A DNA stretch of 64,000 nucleotides from Dolomedes plantarius (GCA_907164885.2 OU015494.1:558501-622500), one strand, 5' to 3'; shown: positions 10,925 through 24,264, numbered from the stretch's first letter. Notes: generated by a model from the letters alone, not told the origin. Numbers and translations are program-made.

Positions 10925-11057
10925 AGGGTGGTCATAAAAAAAACTTTGCCGATATGATGGACCTCTAGTGGCTGTTCCGTTCAAACCGATAGAGTTTGAG
11001 ATTTTCAGATATAGTTTTCAGATGTAGAGCTCGGGATTCTGTGAACGGCACAAATTT

Positions 11058-11463
11058 GGCGCTCACGGTTACGTTATAGGTACAGAAACTCGAAATTTTC
11101 AAATGGCAGCGCCCACTGTTTTCTCGTCTCAAAATGCACAGAGCATGCAAAAAACCTATAGAGTGTTGTAACAGTGTATAGAGTGTTGTAACCTATAGAG
11201 GGTTGTAAACAGTACGTGTGTCACAGAAAACAGGATGCGTTGTGCACGCACAAAAATAGCTCTACGAACGGCCAATAAAAACACGATCGGGCGCACGGAG
11301 GAAATTTGCATATGACAGGGGAAAGACACAATCACTGATGACAGCACAGATCGAACAAAAGAAAACTTTATTTGGATTACACATTTTCCACATGGGTGCC
11401 ATCATCGTGTTTTTATTGGCCGTTCGCAGAGGCGCTCACGGTTACGGTTACAGGTACAGAAAC
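11058..11463. repeat. Compound direct and inverted repeat
   Basis: A 23-bp perfect inverted pair lies at 11265-11287 and 11404-11426 (core AACGGCCAATAAAAACACG). A direct pair, starting GGCGCTCACGGTTACG, lies at 11058-11089 and 11431-11463. Just upstream, 11161-11208 holds three short tandem units of CTATAGAGTGTTGTAA. The arrangement suggests a mobile element that suffered an internal inversion or a nested insertion. The start near 10925 (ACAGGGTGGTCATAAA) resembles a Tc1/mariner end, but no matching right end was found. Confidence 0.55.
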
Positions 11464-11719
11464 CTCGTCTGTATCACTAGTCTCTCACTATTTTCTGTAT
11501 CACTCGCCCTGTATCACTCGCCCATCACTAGTCTGTATCCTCTCTCCCTCGTGCACGGGGCCTCTGCCGAACACACACTCTTTCGAATCGCCTCCAAGAG
11601 TCGGGGTCATTCAAACCCTCCCTCTCGACTGTCCCCCTCAAAAAAATGTCGCAGGGACAAGATAAGGGTTGGTGTTCTCTGGGCTACGCATAGCAACAGA
11701 GAATTTGCATAAATCCTAC

Positions 11720-11748
11720 ATATATATATATATATAGATATATATATA
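11720..11748. repeat. TA microsatellite
   Basis: A TA tract interrupted by single GATA units. Confidence 0.85.
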
Positions 11749-11749
11749 A

Positions 11750-13860
11750 AATTTAGACCTATAATTCGAAAACGCATGCATATATCAATCTTCCTGATTG
11801 TATTCTAGAGTCTGGTGAGCACTGAAAGAAAGAAACTAAAGAATGAATTGTCAAAATATGCGAGTTTAATAGCAAAAATCTTCATTAAATACGCCTAATA
11901 AAAATTTATATCGTTAAACAAGAACAGTTTACATTAAAAAGAGAATTTCCTCTAATTCTGTTAGTTCTATAACCCCATTGTCCCCAGCAAATCTAAAATA
12001 TTTTGAATTAAGCTCCTGTTTTTGTCGATTTCTGTATTAAGGCTGTGAAGCTTCAAGTTACGGAGTACTCTGTAATTATTCGATATTTATACATCAGAAG
12101 CATTATAACATTTTAAACTATTAATATAGTAGAATTCAGGCGACATAAGGATTTTTTTTCTCAATAACGATAGTTTCCTTACTGGATATAGCGAGTCTTA
12201 TGATAGGTCTGCGATTGTTACTTTTCAAGATTAGTCATGTATTCTCGGGGCAGTGTGCCATTTGTCACATCTTTTAATGACGCGTTCAATGTTTAAAAAA
12301 AATTCCCTCTTCAGGCCCCAGATAATATGTTAGTGGGCTTAGCATTCCAGACCAGGACCATAAAAGCTACAGGCGGCTGGAGGCGCCCCGGTGGTTGATG
12401 ACACCACAAGGGTCGGAGTCCTATTCCAAGTGCTCCAACGATTTGGACCGAGCACCCCAGTGGAGACATTTATGAAATTCGTACTTTTTCCCCACCCTCA
12501 CTGACCCCACAGAAGGACTTTCCGGTCTACAGATTTAACGTGCCCTTATCCGCCTAGACACGCAGGTACTGAAAGACGTTCGTGAGGATTCGTGAGGAGG
12601 TTAGATGTCTTATAGTTGAGGCATCTTATTAAGACTGTGACAAACAGTAATGTGACCTAAGCGTTCCTAATTTCTCACCTCTATTGATTCTAAAATTACT
12701 TGAAACTGGATTTACAGAAACCTTGATTAACGACAACGGAAAAGAAAGATAACAGTATCGTAATTCATTACTCTTTTGAGGTGTTAAAGGGGTGGAATAA
12801 CTTTTCAGTTCCCCAGTGATGGGTTCTTACGTAAATCAATAATACGATATCAAATTTATCATTCATTGATATCTAATGGGTCACCTTCACATTATTTTTG
12901 GAAAAAACTAATATACAAAAATGTTCACGTTTTACTCTATAATTAAAAATCAAAATGTTTCTGTCTGGTGCAGTTTTCATTTTATTTCGCAAGCAACATT
13001 ACAGTAGAATAAGATGTGTTTAAGCTTTGCGGTTTTCTTCCTGGTTAGAGATTAATGATCATCTACGAAGTAAGATTTGATGATGCAAGGTTATTAGGTT
13101 TAATAGCTACCATTTACAAAACACTTACCGCGGTCTCATACTTTCCTTCCATTAAAATTAAATGATAATTTAGACTGACAACACACTGATGAATCGTTAT
13201 AGATAGAAAGAGAAATAGAGTTGCTGAAGACACCCAATAGTTTTACAATATTTATTTCTGCAAAAGAATGTTCTTGCATGTTTGTGGTTATCTTGCATAC
13301 TAACTGAATTTATTCGAAGGAGGAGGTAAAGTTTCAAAATGAAGGGTTTCCTACAGTTTCTCCTAGTTTCGTGATTTGTACGCAGTGTAGTGCTCCAACA
13401 GATATCTGCCATAACGTTCACATGAAAAAAGCTAAAACAGGTATTCCTGCTCTCCTACGGTTTGCTTTTCACCATTTCGTTTTAATCAAAGACCGCCGTT
13501 AGTAACAGAAAAAATTCGCAAAAAGAGGATTATTGTTTATGTTTTTCCTTTTCAATGAAGAATGTCTAGACAGTAGTAGCCAACATACCTTGATGGCCAC
13601 TAATGTCAATAGCTCCATTTCAGACTCTTTCCCCCTCCACCATCTCTCATTCTCGCTGTCATTCAGATTCGGGGAAATAAAACGACGCTCTACATACACA
13701 TTTCAACTTTGAAAATGGTGTGTATTACTCTCGTGGGTACAACTTTTCCTAAATTCGAGAATTATTACAGTTTGACATGTTATTTTGTAGGATTTGAAAA
13801 ATCAATGAAGGGAAAACATTCTTTGTATTAAGTCAAAGGCCTTATTTTAAACCATTTTAC
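11750..13860. other. Intergenic DNA, possible old SINE at 12330-12560
   Basis: No gene recognised. Around 12390-12421 there are weak matches to RNA polymerase III boxes (TGGTTGATG and GGTCGGAGTCC) in a GC-richer island, so an old tRNA-derived SINE is possible. The box spacing is shorter than in a tRNA and I see no second copy in the window, so this is tentative. The rest is AT-rich and featureless to me. Confidence 0.35.
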
Positions 13861-13867
13861 TTGCTAA

Positions 13868-14012
13868 AGTGGGCATGTGTCAGTCCTGGGGTACAGAGTG
13901 CTAAGGATGCCCGATCGAATCCCAGCTCCGTTTGTGTCCGTCCCTTCATAGGGGTATTGGCTGTCCACCTATATGACGCTCCCATAATAAAATGGACAGT
14001 AAACTGCGGCGT
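13868..14012 (+). mobile_element. tRNA-derived SINE, copy 1 (old)
   Basis: One of three related copies (also 41498-41673 minus and 55587-55825 plus). It carries a B-box-like GATCGAATCC (13913-13922). Shared downstream blocks are a CCTTCATAGGGG-like segment, CCACCTATATGACGCTCCC, then ATAATAAAATGGACAG and AAACTGCGGCG. The head is degenerate compared with the 55.6-kb copy and no target duplication is evident, which fits an old insertion. Confidence 0.75.
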
Positions 14013-14019
14013 AGTATGA

Positions 14020-17000
14020 GACCAGAGCTCCGCAACCTTTATCTTCCACGGCACAACGTTTTTTCGATAATTCCGCGGCACACCACAAGAAAAAGCTTGC
14101 AAATATATAAATTGCAATAAATACGTATATGTTTTTATTAGATAAAAAAACACAACAAAATAGCTCTTATGTATCAAGATAATTATAATCATTTAAGTTT
14201 TATATAAATCATTTTGAACTGTACACCAACACAAGAACAAAAATAAAAAATTATAGTTTACAAGTAAAAAAATTTTCTCTTTAAATTTTTATATTAAAAT
14301 TTGTTTTTTGGTCTTTACTTAAGCCTAATAAATCAAAGTTAATTTAAATATAACTAATTTATTTATGAGATATTTGAGATTGTTTTGATAAATGTGCTTT
14401 TTATATTTGCACGTTTTATATTTGGCTCTATATTAGAAAGAACTACATTCATGGTCCCTTTAAATATGATCGTTTGTCATTTTCAATTAGAACCAGTGTC
14501 GAAAAACTTTGTTCGCATAAGTATGTCGTAGAAAAAGGGAGCAAAATTGCAATGGCCTTGTCAGAAATTTGTGGATATTCTTTCTTAACTGAAATCCAGA
14601 AATATGACTCTCGAGCATACATACAATGTATGGCTACACCATGTTTTTTCTTTGTGTATAATTTCGACCCCAGAAAAATTACATATTAACAAAAATTATC
14701 GGAATATTTTACTTAGAAAAATTTATATTAATGCGGTGGTTAATTTTTTTATTATCATAATCGATAAAATCAACCCGCGGCACAGTCAAGATCACCTCGC
14801 GGCACACGCTGAAAGAAAGAAAAAAAAACTTGCTAAAAGTTTCATTGGAATGCTTTACAAATAGATAGAGAGGAAAACCTAAACGTGAATTGATCGGCCA
14901 ATTTTTCGAGGCAAAATTATCACATAAAATGTGTTTGACTTCAGAAAATATAACAATGCAGATTATGCACATGATCGCACCTGAGCATTGATGTTGAGGT
15001 AATCACTATGACCAGACTTCTTTACTTTTAATAGTAATGTATCCAAATTTTTGTTAATATCCCATCTTCCACCAAAAACGCTGCAAAACAATGTCAAGAA
15101 AATATTTTTCAATTACAACATCTTTATTTCTTATTAGGTTTTAGAATATAGTATTTCAGCCTTTTGAATGACTAATGCTAAATTGAAACGGGTTTTAATG
15201 CATTGCTAGTTTTAACGATATTTGCCAAAATTAATTCTTCCGGCTGCAAAGATTGTTATGAAAACTAACACGTGAAATGAACTGTAGCAAAGAGTGAAAA
15301 TAAAAATTGACCAACAAAGCACGTACCAACGGAACTTTTTTTTGACTTATTATCTTTCACGACATCTGTGTAAGATCAATCATGCCTTTGGGCAAGGAAT
15401 GGATAATAGCACCAATATCGAAAAAGTTTCCTGTTAGATAGAACCGAACAGAAGGTTATTATATTGAATTAGATTTCTGCTGTTTAATAGTGTGCCTTGA
15501 GTAAATTTAAAATTTAGTTAGTGTTTAAAAAGGCTACCCTACAGTTCTAGTAGAATTTTTCAATGTATTAATTTCACAAGATAAAATTCCCAAAAGGGTA
15601 AAACCTCTGATTAGATATTAGGTATAAAATTTTAACAGTTGTACGTATTCTGATCATTGTGCTTAAATTGGACGGGAAAATTTCAAAAGATAATTATTTT
15701 TATACATTAAAAATTAGATTATATTACTACAATAACTTTCTCTGAAAAATATTTTATTTTCTCATGTATATAATGAAAACGAAATCTGTATCAGACTGAA
15801 TTTAAAGGCTATTACTGATATTGAGTTTTGCTTAAAATACTGCTGAACACCCAAGCCCTGTTTAACGGCGCATATACATATAACGAACGAACGCGATCAA
15901 AGGGTAAGTTGTTCGCCAACTGCATGCGAAGCAACTAACATCACAGAACGCACTCGTTTGCTTTGCCACGGTTCCTCCCTGGGCAGTAGATCAAAAGAAG
16001 TTCGTTAGCCGTTGTTCGCTGTATGTGTACAGAACCTATAGTATTACTTTTGCTTGGAAATTTGCTATCGTTAGGAAACTGAATTTTATCGTAACTCAAT
16101 ACAGCTAGAAAAATAAATCACCACAACAATTACTACCCAATGTTTATTAATGTGGATCGAATTTTCAAACCGAATGTGTTCGATACCTTCGTTCGCTGTA
16201 TGCATACACGAAGAAAGAACCAATGGAAATCTCTATTATGGCAAACGGATATCGTTCAGATATGTAAGAGTCCCTTAGTCTACATTATAACGCAGGCAGT
16301 GCTATGAACTCACTGGAATCAACCATTACAAGGGCACAGTGGAAGATATTAGTAAAATTTCAAATGATTTCACTTTGTCTTTCAGCCAGGAAATAACGAA
16401 TACCATTTTCTCACTGAAACTTGGAGTAGCAGAAGCGATTAATAGAATAAGAATCGTTCAGGTGACTTGACAATATTAAATTATTCATTAATTAACTGAT
16501 AAGGAATTTGTAGTGTGGCACCGCACATTATATATTTAATTCCAAAATATCGCAATTCTTTTAGTTCGCTTCATTCATAACGTACATATCAGTTGAGGTA
16601 AGAGGTAACATAATACTCAGTTGCAGATATTTCATATAATGATTTTTTGATTAACATATCAGAGTTCTCTCTGTAACTGTAAAATTAGAGCTCATGACCC
16701 ACTTTAAACTCAATGATTTATGGTCAGTTTTCCTGTTCTTCAAAGAAAACACTTTCTAGATTTTTAGTGATAAATATCATCTTAAACTGTATAAGTCCTC
16801 GAATGTGCTACATTTATATTGTTCTTATGGGTGCATAATTCATAATTGAGTAAGATTTTTTTTAATGACACGGGTGAGTTGCATATGCAACCAGTGCTTT
16901 TTGGCTCCTCGATATTTTCAGAGGATCAGTGTTTTTCAGCAGAACTTAGCTATTATTGTTATCACAATTCGCCCTCTATAAACAGAAAATAATAAATATA

Positions 17001-18080
17001 AAGAATATTAATATAACAGATATATTGGTTTTCATGCCAAATTTCAGAGCTTTAAAAATCCATTAAATGATGAAGACTGGAAGAAAAAATCGACCCCATT
17101 TATTCCTGTCAATAATGTAAAATCTTTCAATTTTTAACTACGCATGGTTGTCCGAGATTTTCAGACAACCGAAAAATATACACAAACATGCCTGCATATC
17201 GTACAAAATCGGAATTAATCAGAGATTTCAATCTACTCCAGTCAGTGATTACAAAATCAAGTCAATTTTCCTCTGTAAAAGTCTGTTATGTTTACACATC
17301 CATTCATTCAGTCCCATTTGTAATTTGATTTACAGCTTCTCTCTCTTCGGGTTCAGTATCAATTTATAATCGGATTCATTTGAAGTGCCGAATGATCTTC
17401 GAAGGGGATAACCCGCATTTCGTATTTTTCATTAACAGCACAAAAGTGATCTCTTTGATTGTCATAAGAGGAGTTTGTAAAAAGTGCTAGGGTTTTTGCT
17501 TAAAGGCATAGGTGTAAATCAACAGAAAAACAACACCTGGTAAGAAGTTGAGAACGCAAAAAACCTAATGATGCAGTAGAGAGAAATCAAGTCTTCATGC
17601 AAGATCGAAAGATAGGGATGCCTAGCTGGAAGAATATTTATTTTGCTATATCATTATTAGTTATAATGTCTTTTCAAAATTATAGAAACATGAATTACAG
17701 CCGACTGCGATGATCGATTGTTATATGACCCTTACTACCTTTGTCACAAGAAGAAATTTCCATTTTAATAGAAGAATGACGTAGTGTTTTTAGAAGGTGG
17801 ATTGTCCTTCAGTAAAAAGCAACATTAATACTTGTCGAGAAAGGGCATTTTATAATGAAAATCGTGGGAAGAAAGAGAAATTAAGATATCAGGATGTATT
17901 TGATAAATAGAACTGATTAATTATGGATTCCGATCCTTTTTTATGGTAATGATTCCTAACGTCAGCTTTCTTCCTCTGACTAAAAATATTTCTTATTAAA
18001 ATCCGTAAAGTTTCTTTGCGAATTGAAATGTTTTCATTCGATATTTAAACACGCAGAGTGAGTCTGTTAAGGTTTGTGCA
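14020..18080. other. Long AT-rich intergenic stretch
   Basis: No gene recognised in about 4 kb. Near 14028-14095 and 14775-14815 there are recurrent CGCGGCACAC-type words and a GCTCCGCAACCTTTATCTTCC start, reminiscent of hAT-type elements, but the ends are not found. Around 15870-16210 several GTTCGCTGTATG and CGAACGAACG words occur in opposite orientations and may be remains of a MITE. The rest is unremarkable. Confidence 0.4.
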
Positions 18081-18084
18081 TATA

Positions 18085-19482
18085 CACTGCTGGCCACTGT
18101 AAATGCAACACCCTGAAGAACCATGCAATAACATGAAATTTACAACAGCATTAGCAGAGGTGAATATGCAAATGATTATAATTCACCTCAGACAGCACAT
18201 CACCCGCGCCTGTGGCGCCACGTCAAAGCGCTATTTAAGGCTCGGAGATTTCGACAATTCAAGTTCGGCAATTGTGTTTTTCTTGTGGTTTTTTCAAAAA
18301 AACGATCAATTATGCTCGTCGAAAACAGCGATCATCTTTTGATCAAGTATCCGAGTTCGACAGAGGAAGATAGTGGCCTACCGAGATTGTGGATTATCTT
18401 TCAGGGAAATCGGTAGTCGTGTTGGACGAAAACCAAACAACTGTAAATGCGGATATGTGATCGTTGGATGCAGGAGGGTACGAAGGACCGGCGTGTTCGA
18501 TCGCATCCACCTCAGCGCACCACTTCACGTGATGACAGGCAATTGTGCGCATGACAGTGACGGATCGCTCAGTCACATCACGAACCATAGCACAGCACAT
18601 GCAGTCTGTAACGCTCATCCAGTGTCTGCGCGTACCATTCGACGCCGTTTACATCGAGTGTCTGTCCGCAAGACGTCCATTGCTTTGTCTAACCCTTGAC
18701 GCAGAACCACAGACGTCTCCGCCGCCAATGGTGCGATGACAGAATGATGTGGACGGCAGAAGTGGAATGAAATTGTCTTTACTGACGATCACGCTTCTGT
18801 CTGCAACACCACGATGGTCGCATTCGAGTCTGGAGACACCGTGAAGAGAGGATGCTGAACGCTGCGTTATGCACCGCCACACTGGTCCTGCACCGGGTAT
18901 TATGGTATGGGGCGGTATTGGATATCACTCTCGCACACCTCTAGTACGCATTGCCGGTACTTTAAACAGCCAGCGCTACATCTCCGAGGTGTTGGAGCCA
19001 GTTGTCCTTCCTTACCTTCAGGGCATGCCCACAGCCATATTTCAACAGGATAATGCGCGACCACACGGGCACGCATTGTCCAACGGTTTCTTCTTCGTCA
19101 ATCGCCAGATTGATTGCTTCCCTGGCCGCCTCGCTCTCCGGATCTTTCGCCGACAGAAAACATGTGGTCCATGTTGCTCTACTAGATTGACCCAAGTTCC
19201 ATCCCAGCTGCCACAACAGATCAACTTTGGCAACGTGTGGAAGCTGCTTGGTCTGCTATACCCCAAGAACTCATCCAAAGTCTCTTTGAATCAATGCCGA
19301 GGCGTGGTGCAGCGTGATCCCCAACAATGGCGGCTACTCTGGCTACTGATTTGGCAGGAACCACACCTCACAGAAGTCTATAAATTTAATCTTTGATACT
19401 TGGTCAACATGTTATCTACAAATAAATTTTGTTGTGATATCTCTTGTCTTTCTTGGTGTTGCAATTTGGGTGGCCAGTAGTG
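18085..19482 (+). mobile_element. Tc1/mariner element Tc1-A, 1.4 kb, decayed
   Basis: The ends are inverted repeats. The left starts CACTGCTGGCCA at 18085. The right, read on the minus strand from 19482, starts CACTACTGGCCA. Both continue to a shared GCAACACC block. TA flanks both sides (18083-18084 and 19483-19484), the standard Tc1/mariner target duplication. The element holds one broken transposase gene in the plus direction. Confidence 0.9.
18330..19345 (+). pseudogene. Tc1-A transposase remnant
   Basis: Remains of a DD34E-type Tc1 transposase, spread over all three plus frames. Recognisable blocks in order: the N-terminal helix-turn-helix (AYRDCGLSFREIGSRVGR, from about 18376), a second helix region (RTIAQHMQSVT, VSARTIRRRLH), a degraded first catalytic block (FTDDH at about 18778), then HRHTGPAPGIMVWGGIGYH, RYISEVLEPVVLPYLQ and the second catalytic block AIFQQDNARPHG (from about 19036). 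The expected SPDLSPIENVW block with the Glu is not readable. Many indels are present. The family assignment rests on these motifs and on the TIRs. It cannot encode an active enzyme. Confidence 0.88.
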
Positions 19483-19489
19483 TACTACC

Positions 19490-19640
19490 GCTTCCTTAAC
19501 CTGGATTTCGGAATACCAGCTACTGATTAATGTGTAAAAAGTTTTACCTCTCCCAATTATAATAATGACTATAGCGAAATTGTTCGAATCGAAGGGGGTT
19601 CATCTAAATAGTCTAAGGTCAATGGTTGCATCGTGATGAA
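19490..19640. other. Short spacer between Tc1-A and BEL-C
   Basis: Nothing recognised. Confidence 0.4.
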
Positions 19641-19654
19641 ATCATATTCTAAAC

Positions 19655-19828
19655 AAGAGGTCTACAACGACACTGTATTTATTACAATGTACAACACATA
19701 AAGGTCTACAAAATGCCACTAATCTAAGAGCCATGTTTACAATGGCGGAGTCGCAGATTCAACTGCCCAAATTCTAAACACGGTAGGGGAGCTGCAAATC
19801 GACGTCACACATTTCGCCATACTCCCCA
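19655..19828 (-). repeat. Probable 3' LTR of BEL-C
   Basis: On the minus strand a polypurine-like GGTGGGGAG is followed by a TGGCGAAATGTG start, comparable with the BEL-B junction at 8397-8420. A polyadenylation signal AATAAATA lies on the minus strand near 19681. The distal end is not resolved because no second LTR is visible. Confidence 0.45.
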
Positions 19829-20304
19829 CCTGAACTCCACGAGTTCACCCTTATTTAATACACATCCATACAAATCTATAACAGTTGTGGTTCAGTTAGT
19901 CAAATTTTCAATTCTAAATGTTTAACACATGAATGTTAAAATTCAAAATCAAATAATCAAAAATTAATCATTATAAACAAATATGCAATTGTAAATTAAA
20001 GTTTTAAATTAAGAAAAATTAAGAAAAGTTAAATCACAAACTAAATTTAAGTTCACTAAGAAGAATTTTAAAGTTCATAAAGAAGAAGAATAACACAATG
20101 AACATAGAATATGAAAAATACTTACAATTACTTACTATTGCAAATTCTTACAAATTAAAAATGTTCGTGAATATCTACTAAAAGTAAAAACACAAATAAA
20201 CAAATTAATCACTAAATAAAGAAATTACTAATACTCAAAAGTTCAAAAATTGTTCTGATTACAATAAATGCTGAACAAAGTCTAAAAGTCTAAAGTTCGT
20301 TCAC

Positions 20305-23300
20305 ATTCGAGTGGGTACAAAAGTTCTATGGGCTTTCTAAACAGTCCCGTTGAGGTTTCACCATACAAGCCCGAACATGTCCATCTCTTCCCGTAAACGA
20401 TTCAGAATGACACCCATGTCCCACAGTAGTTTGGACTTTGATGTTTCGTCAATCAGGACACTTGCCCAATTTTCATATCCTTAGAGAATTCATAGTTTTG
20501 AAATGGTACGCAGTTTTCAAATTCAGTAAGTACTGATTCTTCCATTTCCTCCAGCTTTGTTTGAGAAGTTGTGTTTGGTACATCTTTCTTCGAGTTAAAC
20601 CTTCTCTAGATGTATTTTCTAGTTCTATGAAGTTTATGGATTCATTTTCATTTCGTCCAAGTTTAAGAAATGAGACGGTGTTAAGAGGCGAAGGTTCGTT
20701 TAACAATCGTTAACGTACGTCAGTGGTCTCATGTTCACAACTACTTCTACTTCTGCCAGAAATCAGGATAATTGTTCAAGTTCATAAAGAGCGACCTAGC
20801 ACTTTTCTCAACGGATCTTCACTGACCTTACCAAACGTTCATAGAACCCTCCCCACCATGGGATCGTTCCGCAATAGATTCCATGTAATGCCCTGTGGAA
20901 GAAGGTAATCTCATGGTTCAATAATATTTCGGAAAATGTTTTGCAGTTCTCTACTGGCCCGTTTAAATGCTTTCGCATTATCAGAGTATACGATGGACAT
21001 TTCCTTCTTCTAACCACAATCTTCTAAAGGCCAGCAAAAAACATTTAGTCGACATCGCGGTCACCAATTCTAAGTGTATCGCTCCTCTGGTGACAGCGCA
21101 AGTGAAAAGTGCTATGTAAACTTCACTGTTCCCGTTTCATTTTTTTACATGAATCGGTCCTGCGAAATCAACCGCCGCAAATGTTAAAAGGAGCTGTTAG
21201 ATATCGATCTTTGGGTAAAGGGGCTGTTATTTGGTTAGCAGGTTTTGAGGAATACTTCCTGCAAATCAAGCACTTGTCAATATCTTTTTTTACTAATTGC
21301 CGTCCCTTAGAACCCAAAAAATTTTTTATCATCTTGTTAGCGTCAAGGAAACACCGCTATGCATTTCCTTTTCGTGGTTCTCTTTTCACCAACAATTCCG
21401 TGAACCTCGAAGTTTTAGGGAGTAGATCGGTTGTTTATCATCAAAGGAGAGGTCTGATTCGGTAGGCCTGCCCGTTATTCTAAGTACTTTCCTGGAGTCT
21501 AAAATGGTACTAATGAGCAGACAGACGATCAGATTTTACTTTTATCATTGATCATTTTCCAAGTCTAAATTTCTGAACTAAAGAAATTCCTCTTTGCGTG
21601 TTTCGAATCCAAAACTCTTCAGCTGACTGCATTTCTTCAGCTGTCAAAGGTCCACGATTTTAACGGAGTTTTTAAGATTTTCAAAAAATCTCTTCACCCA
21701 AGCTGTAACTCTTAAGTCTTTGAGAGGTGCTATATTTCGAAATGTCGATAAGTATGTCGTTGGCCACTGCACACTCGAACTGGTATACTTCATCGCTGGT
21801 TTTTCCGATATTCTAGGTCTTCATCGTCGAATTTCTTCTCATTTTTCCTGTTCTGGCCAGTTTTCTTCAACAGCTTAAAAAAGTGTTCCCTTCTAACCAA
21901 ATCGAATAGCTCAAAGTGGAAATATTGGCTCCTCTTGAGGCTAAATCTGCTGGGAGTACTTTGCCAGACAAAATTGCCAATTTTTTGGTGATGTCGATTT
22001 GTTTATTTCTTCAAGGCGATTCTTCAAGAAGGGCTTAAACTTCTTAGGCACACCTTTGATCCAGAAAAGGGTGATTTTCGAATCAGTCCAAAATGAGTCT
22101 TGCTTTGAATCTCAAACCTGGGATTCATCCTGAAAGCCTTGATGATATGGCTGCTCAATCTGGCTGAAAGGAGAGCACCAATCAATTCTAGTCTGGGTAA
22201 TGTTAATGTTTTTAGAGGTGCTACTCTGGTTTTGGAGGCCACTAAGATAGATTGAATTCTATTGTCAGTGTAAGTTATGCGTAAATAAGCAACACTGCCA
22301 TATGGTTTCTTGCTTGCATCGGAAAAACAGTGCAATTTGACTGTTTCAACGTTGTCTAAATGACTCGAAAAATAATATCTTGGAATTTTGAATTCCTTTA
22401 AACAAGAAATTTCCTTGAACCAGTTTTCCCAAGCGGAATTTAAATCCTCTGGTAGTCTATCGTCCCAGTCCAATGAACGCGTCCAAATCTCTTGTATCAA
22501 GCATTTTGCTTTCAATACGAATGGTCCCAAGAAACCTACGGGATCAAATATTCTGCCAATAACTTGCCAGAAGAATCGTTTAGTATTTTCTCTTTTGACA
22601 GAAATGCCGTCAAGTCTTCAATATCAAAATAAAGAATATCAAATTGTTTCAAATGGTGTCGAATTGTTGCTGCGAGAAGAAAGGGGCTACTGTTTACTCC
22701 AAACAATACGCGTGTAAATCTATAAATCGCAGGGTGTTTCAAATCAGAGATTAGATCATCTGCGAAAAAAAACCGTGTAACATTCCTATCTTCCTCATCA
22801 ATTTCTATTTGGAGGAAGGCTGTTTATATCTGCTGTGAAAGTAACTGGGTGGAGTCGAAAGGATAGAAATATTGAACCATATCAGGGACAAATTGGGTCC
22901 ACCAATCAGGCAAATCATTCAAAGACATTTCACTGGAAGATGCGATGAAGCATCAAAGGGCGATGCGGAGTTTACTGGTTGTTCTATCGTTACGAATAAC
23001 TTTCCTATGGGTAATAGAAATTAACGTGGTTTTCATCTTCATCAGTATTCTGTACGGAGTTTATAATAGTTTGTTCTAAATAGTCATCTAAAACAGATTT
23101 ATATGAATAAAAAATCAGGATCATTACGAAGTCTGAGTTTAAAGTCATAAAAACGTTTCTCTTCTCCGCGACCACCCTGTTGTCCTGTAATTTATACTTT
23201 AGATCCGACCTCTAGGGCAATTTACCTTGTAACGGGAATTTCATACTTAATTTCGGATTCGAATTTCTCAAAATATCATCGTTTGTAGAATCACAGTTTT

Positions 23301-24240
23301 CTTTTTCTGGATTAATCCCTAATCCTTCAAGCGTCCAAAATTTTTGTAATTGGTCCGAAATTGATTTCTCTTCAACTATATGTTTAGGGCTACGGAAGAT
23401 TCTAGAGCATTATCATTTTTTCCCTGTACACAACCATCCAATATTGTCTCAGTGCTACAAGGGTTTTGTCTAATCTTTCCAAATTCCCGTTACTATACTA
23501 TAATTAATTGTCGGTTCCTATGAGAATGTCTATACCACCTTTAAATTCAGCTGAATCAGCTAGTTGTAAATCTTTCAATTTCGACAATATTATTTCCGAT
23601 TTTAAGTTTGCGGGAGGCAATTCTGAACTTGTTATTTGATCCGTCACAAGTGCTTCTATTTGAATATTAGAATTTTCCTTTTCTCTATTTTCCAATTTTA
23701 GATTTACAACATCGAATGTTTGTTGAATGGTTGTTACCGCCAAAGGTATAGACTGACAAAGTCTCTTTTCTAATTACTGGGAGCTTTAATTTGAGCGAAA
23801 TATTTCATTTAGAAAAGATCGCATAGATCCAAGTCAAGTAAAAGCCTTGCTTGTATTGTGCGAGATCTGCGTCTAATTTTAACAACCGCAAGTTTGCATC
23901 AAAATTGAGGGTGTTCTAGAATGCGAAATCCCAGTAAAAATCTGCGTCTCAGCGGCCTTCTCTTTCTCTTTCAGCTTTTGTTTTCAAGTTGGAAACAAAT
24001 CTCTGAATTATGTCTCTTTTACATTCAGAACAGATTGCTTTAAAACGCAGCCTTTAATCCTGTGCCTTGGCATTAACAAAGTAAACACCTGCACTGTTAA
24101 ATAAAATGTCTCTTTATCAACAACACAAACAGATTCGCCAAATTTGATTTTTGTGGTATGTTTTTCTAGTTTGCAGAATATGCAGTAATCATCTGAATTA
24201 CTTATAGACTCGATTTTGCTGGCGCTGCACTGGGCTGCAA
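20305..24240 (-). pseudogene. BEL-C pol remnant with deletion of RT motif C
   Basis: Blocks seen on the minus strand: a Cys/His segment DYCIFCKLEKH (about 24210), protease tail FKGGIDILIGTDN (near 23504), and RT motif B RFTRVLFGVNSSPFLLAA (about 22720-22667). RNase H shows FSDASKKPYGSVAYLR and LPRLELIGALLSARL within 22530-22024. Integrase shows PWWGGFYERLVRSVK near 20815 with the catalytic Glu kept, and the C-terminal GRDGHVRACMV. At about 22630-22650 the chain passes from HHLKQFD directly to ILYFDIEDLTAF. In BEL-B about 90 residues, including YVDD, lie between these blocks, so motif C has been lost in a frame-preserving deletion. It is not functional. Confidence 0.82.
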
Positions 24241-24264
24241 TTGGGCTCCACTGGTAAACACTTT

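Larger units (their letters stand above)
19640..24245 (-). mobile_element. BEL/Pao retrotransposon BEL-C, heavily decayed
   Basis: Minus-strand relic of a third BEL/Pao copy, related to BEL-B: zinc-knuckle region (about 24235-23950), protease tail (23743-23504), RT (23300-22536), RNase H (22530-22024), integrase (21700-20305), an AT-rich 3' untranslated region (20300-19840) and a probable 3' LTR (from about 19825 down). The gag half is missing: at about 24245 the sequence changes to the 3' end of a LINE. Every domain is broken by stops and frameshifts. Confidence 0.82.

Noticed and set aside
10763..10984. His/Thr-repeat open frame on the minus strand
   Set aside because: Translation of the GT/TA microsatellite.
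12330..12560. Second SINE family
   Set aside because: The putative A and B boxes are weak and too close, and no second copy or duplication is seen. Mentioned only as a possibility.
15860..16230. MITE with GTTCGCTGTATG-type ends
   Set aside because: Related words occur in both orientations, but no pair of ends with a target duplication could be set.
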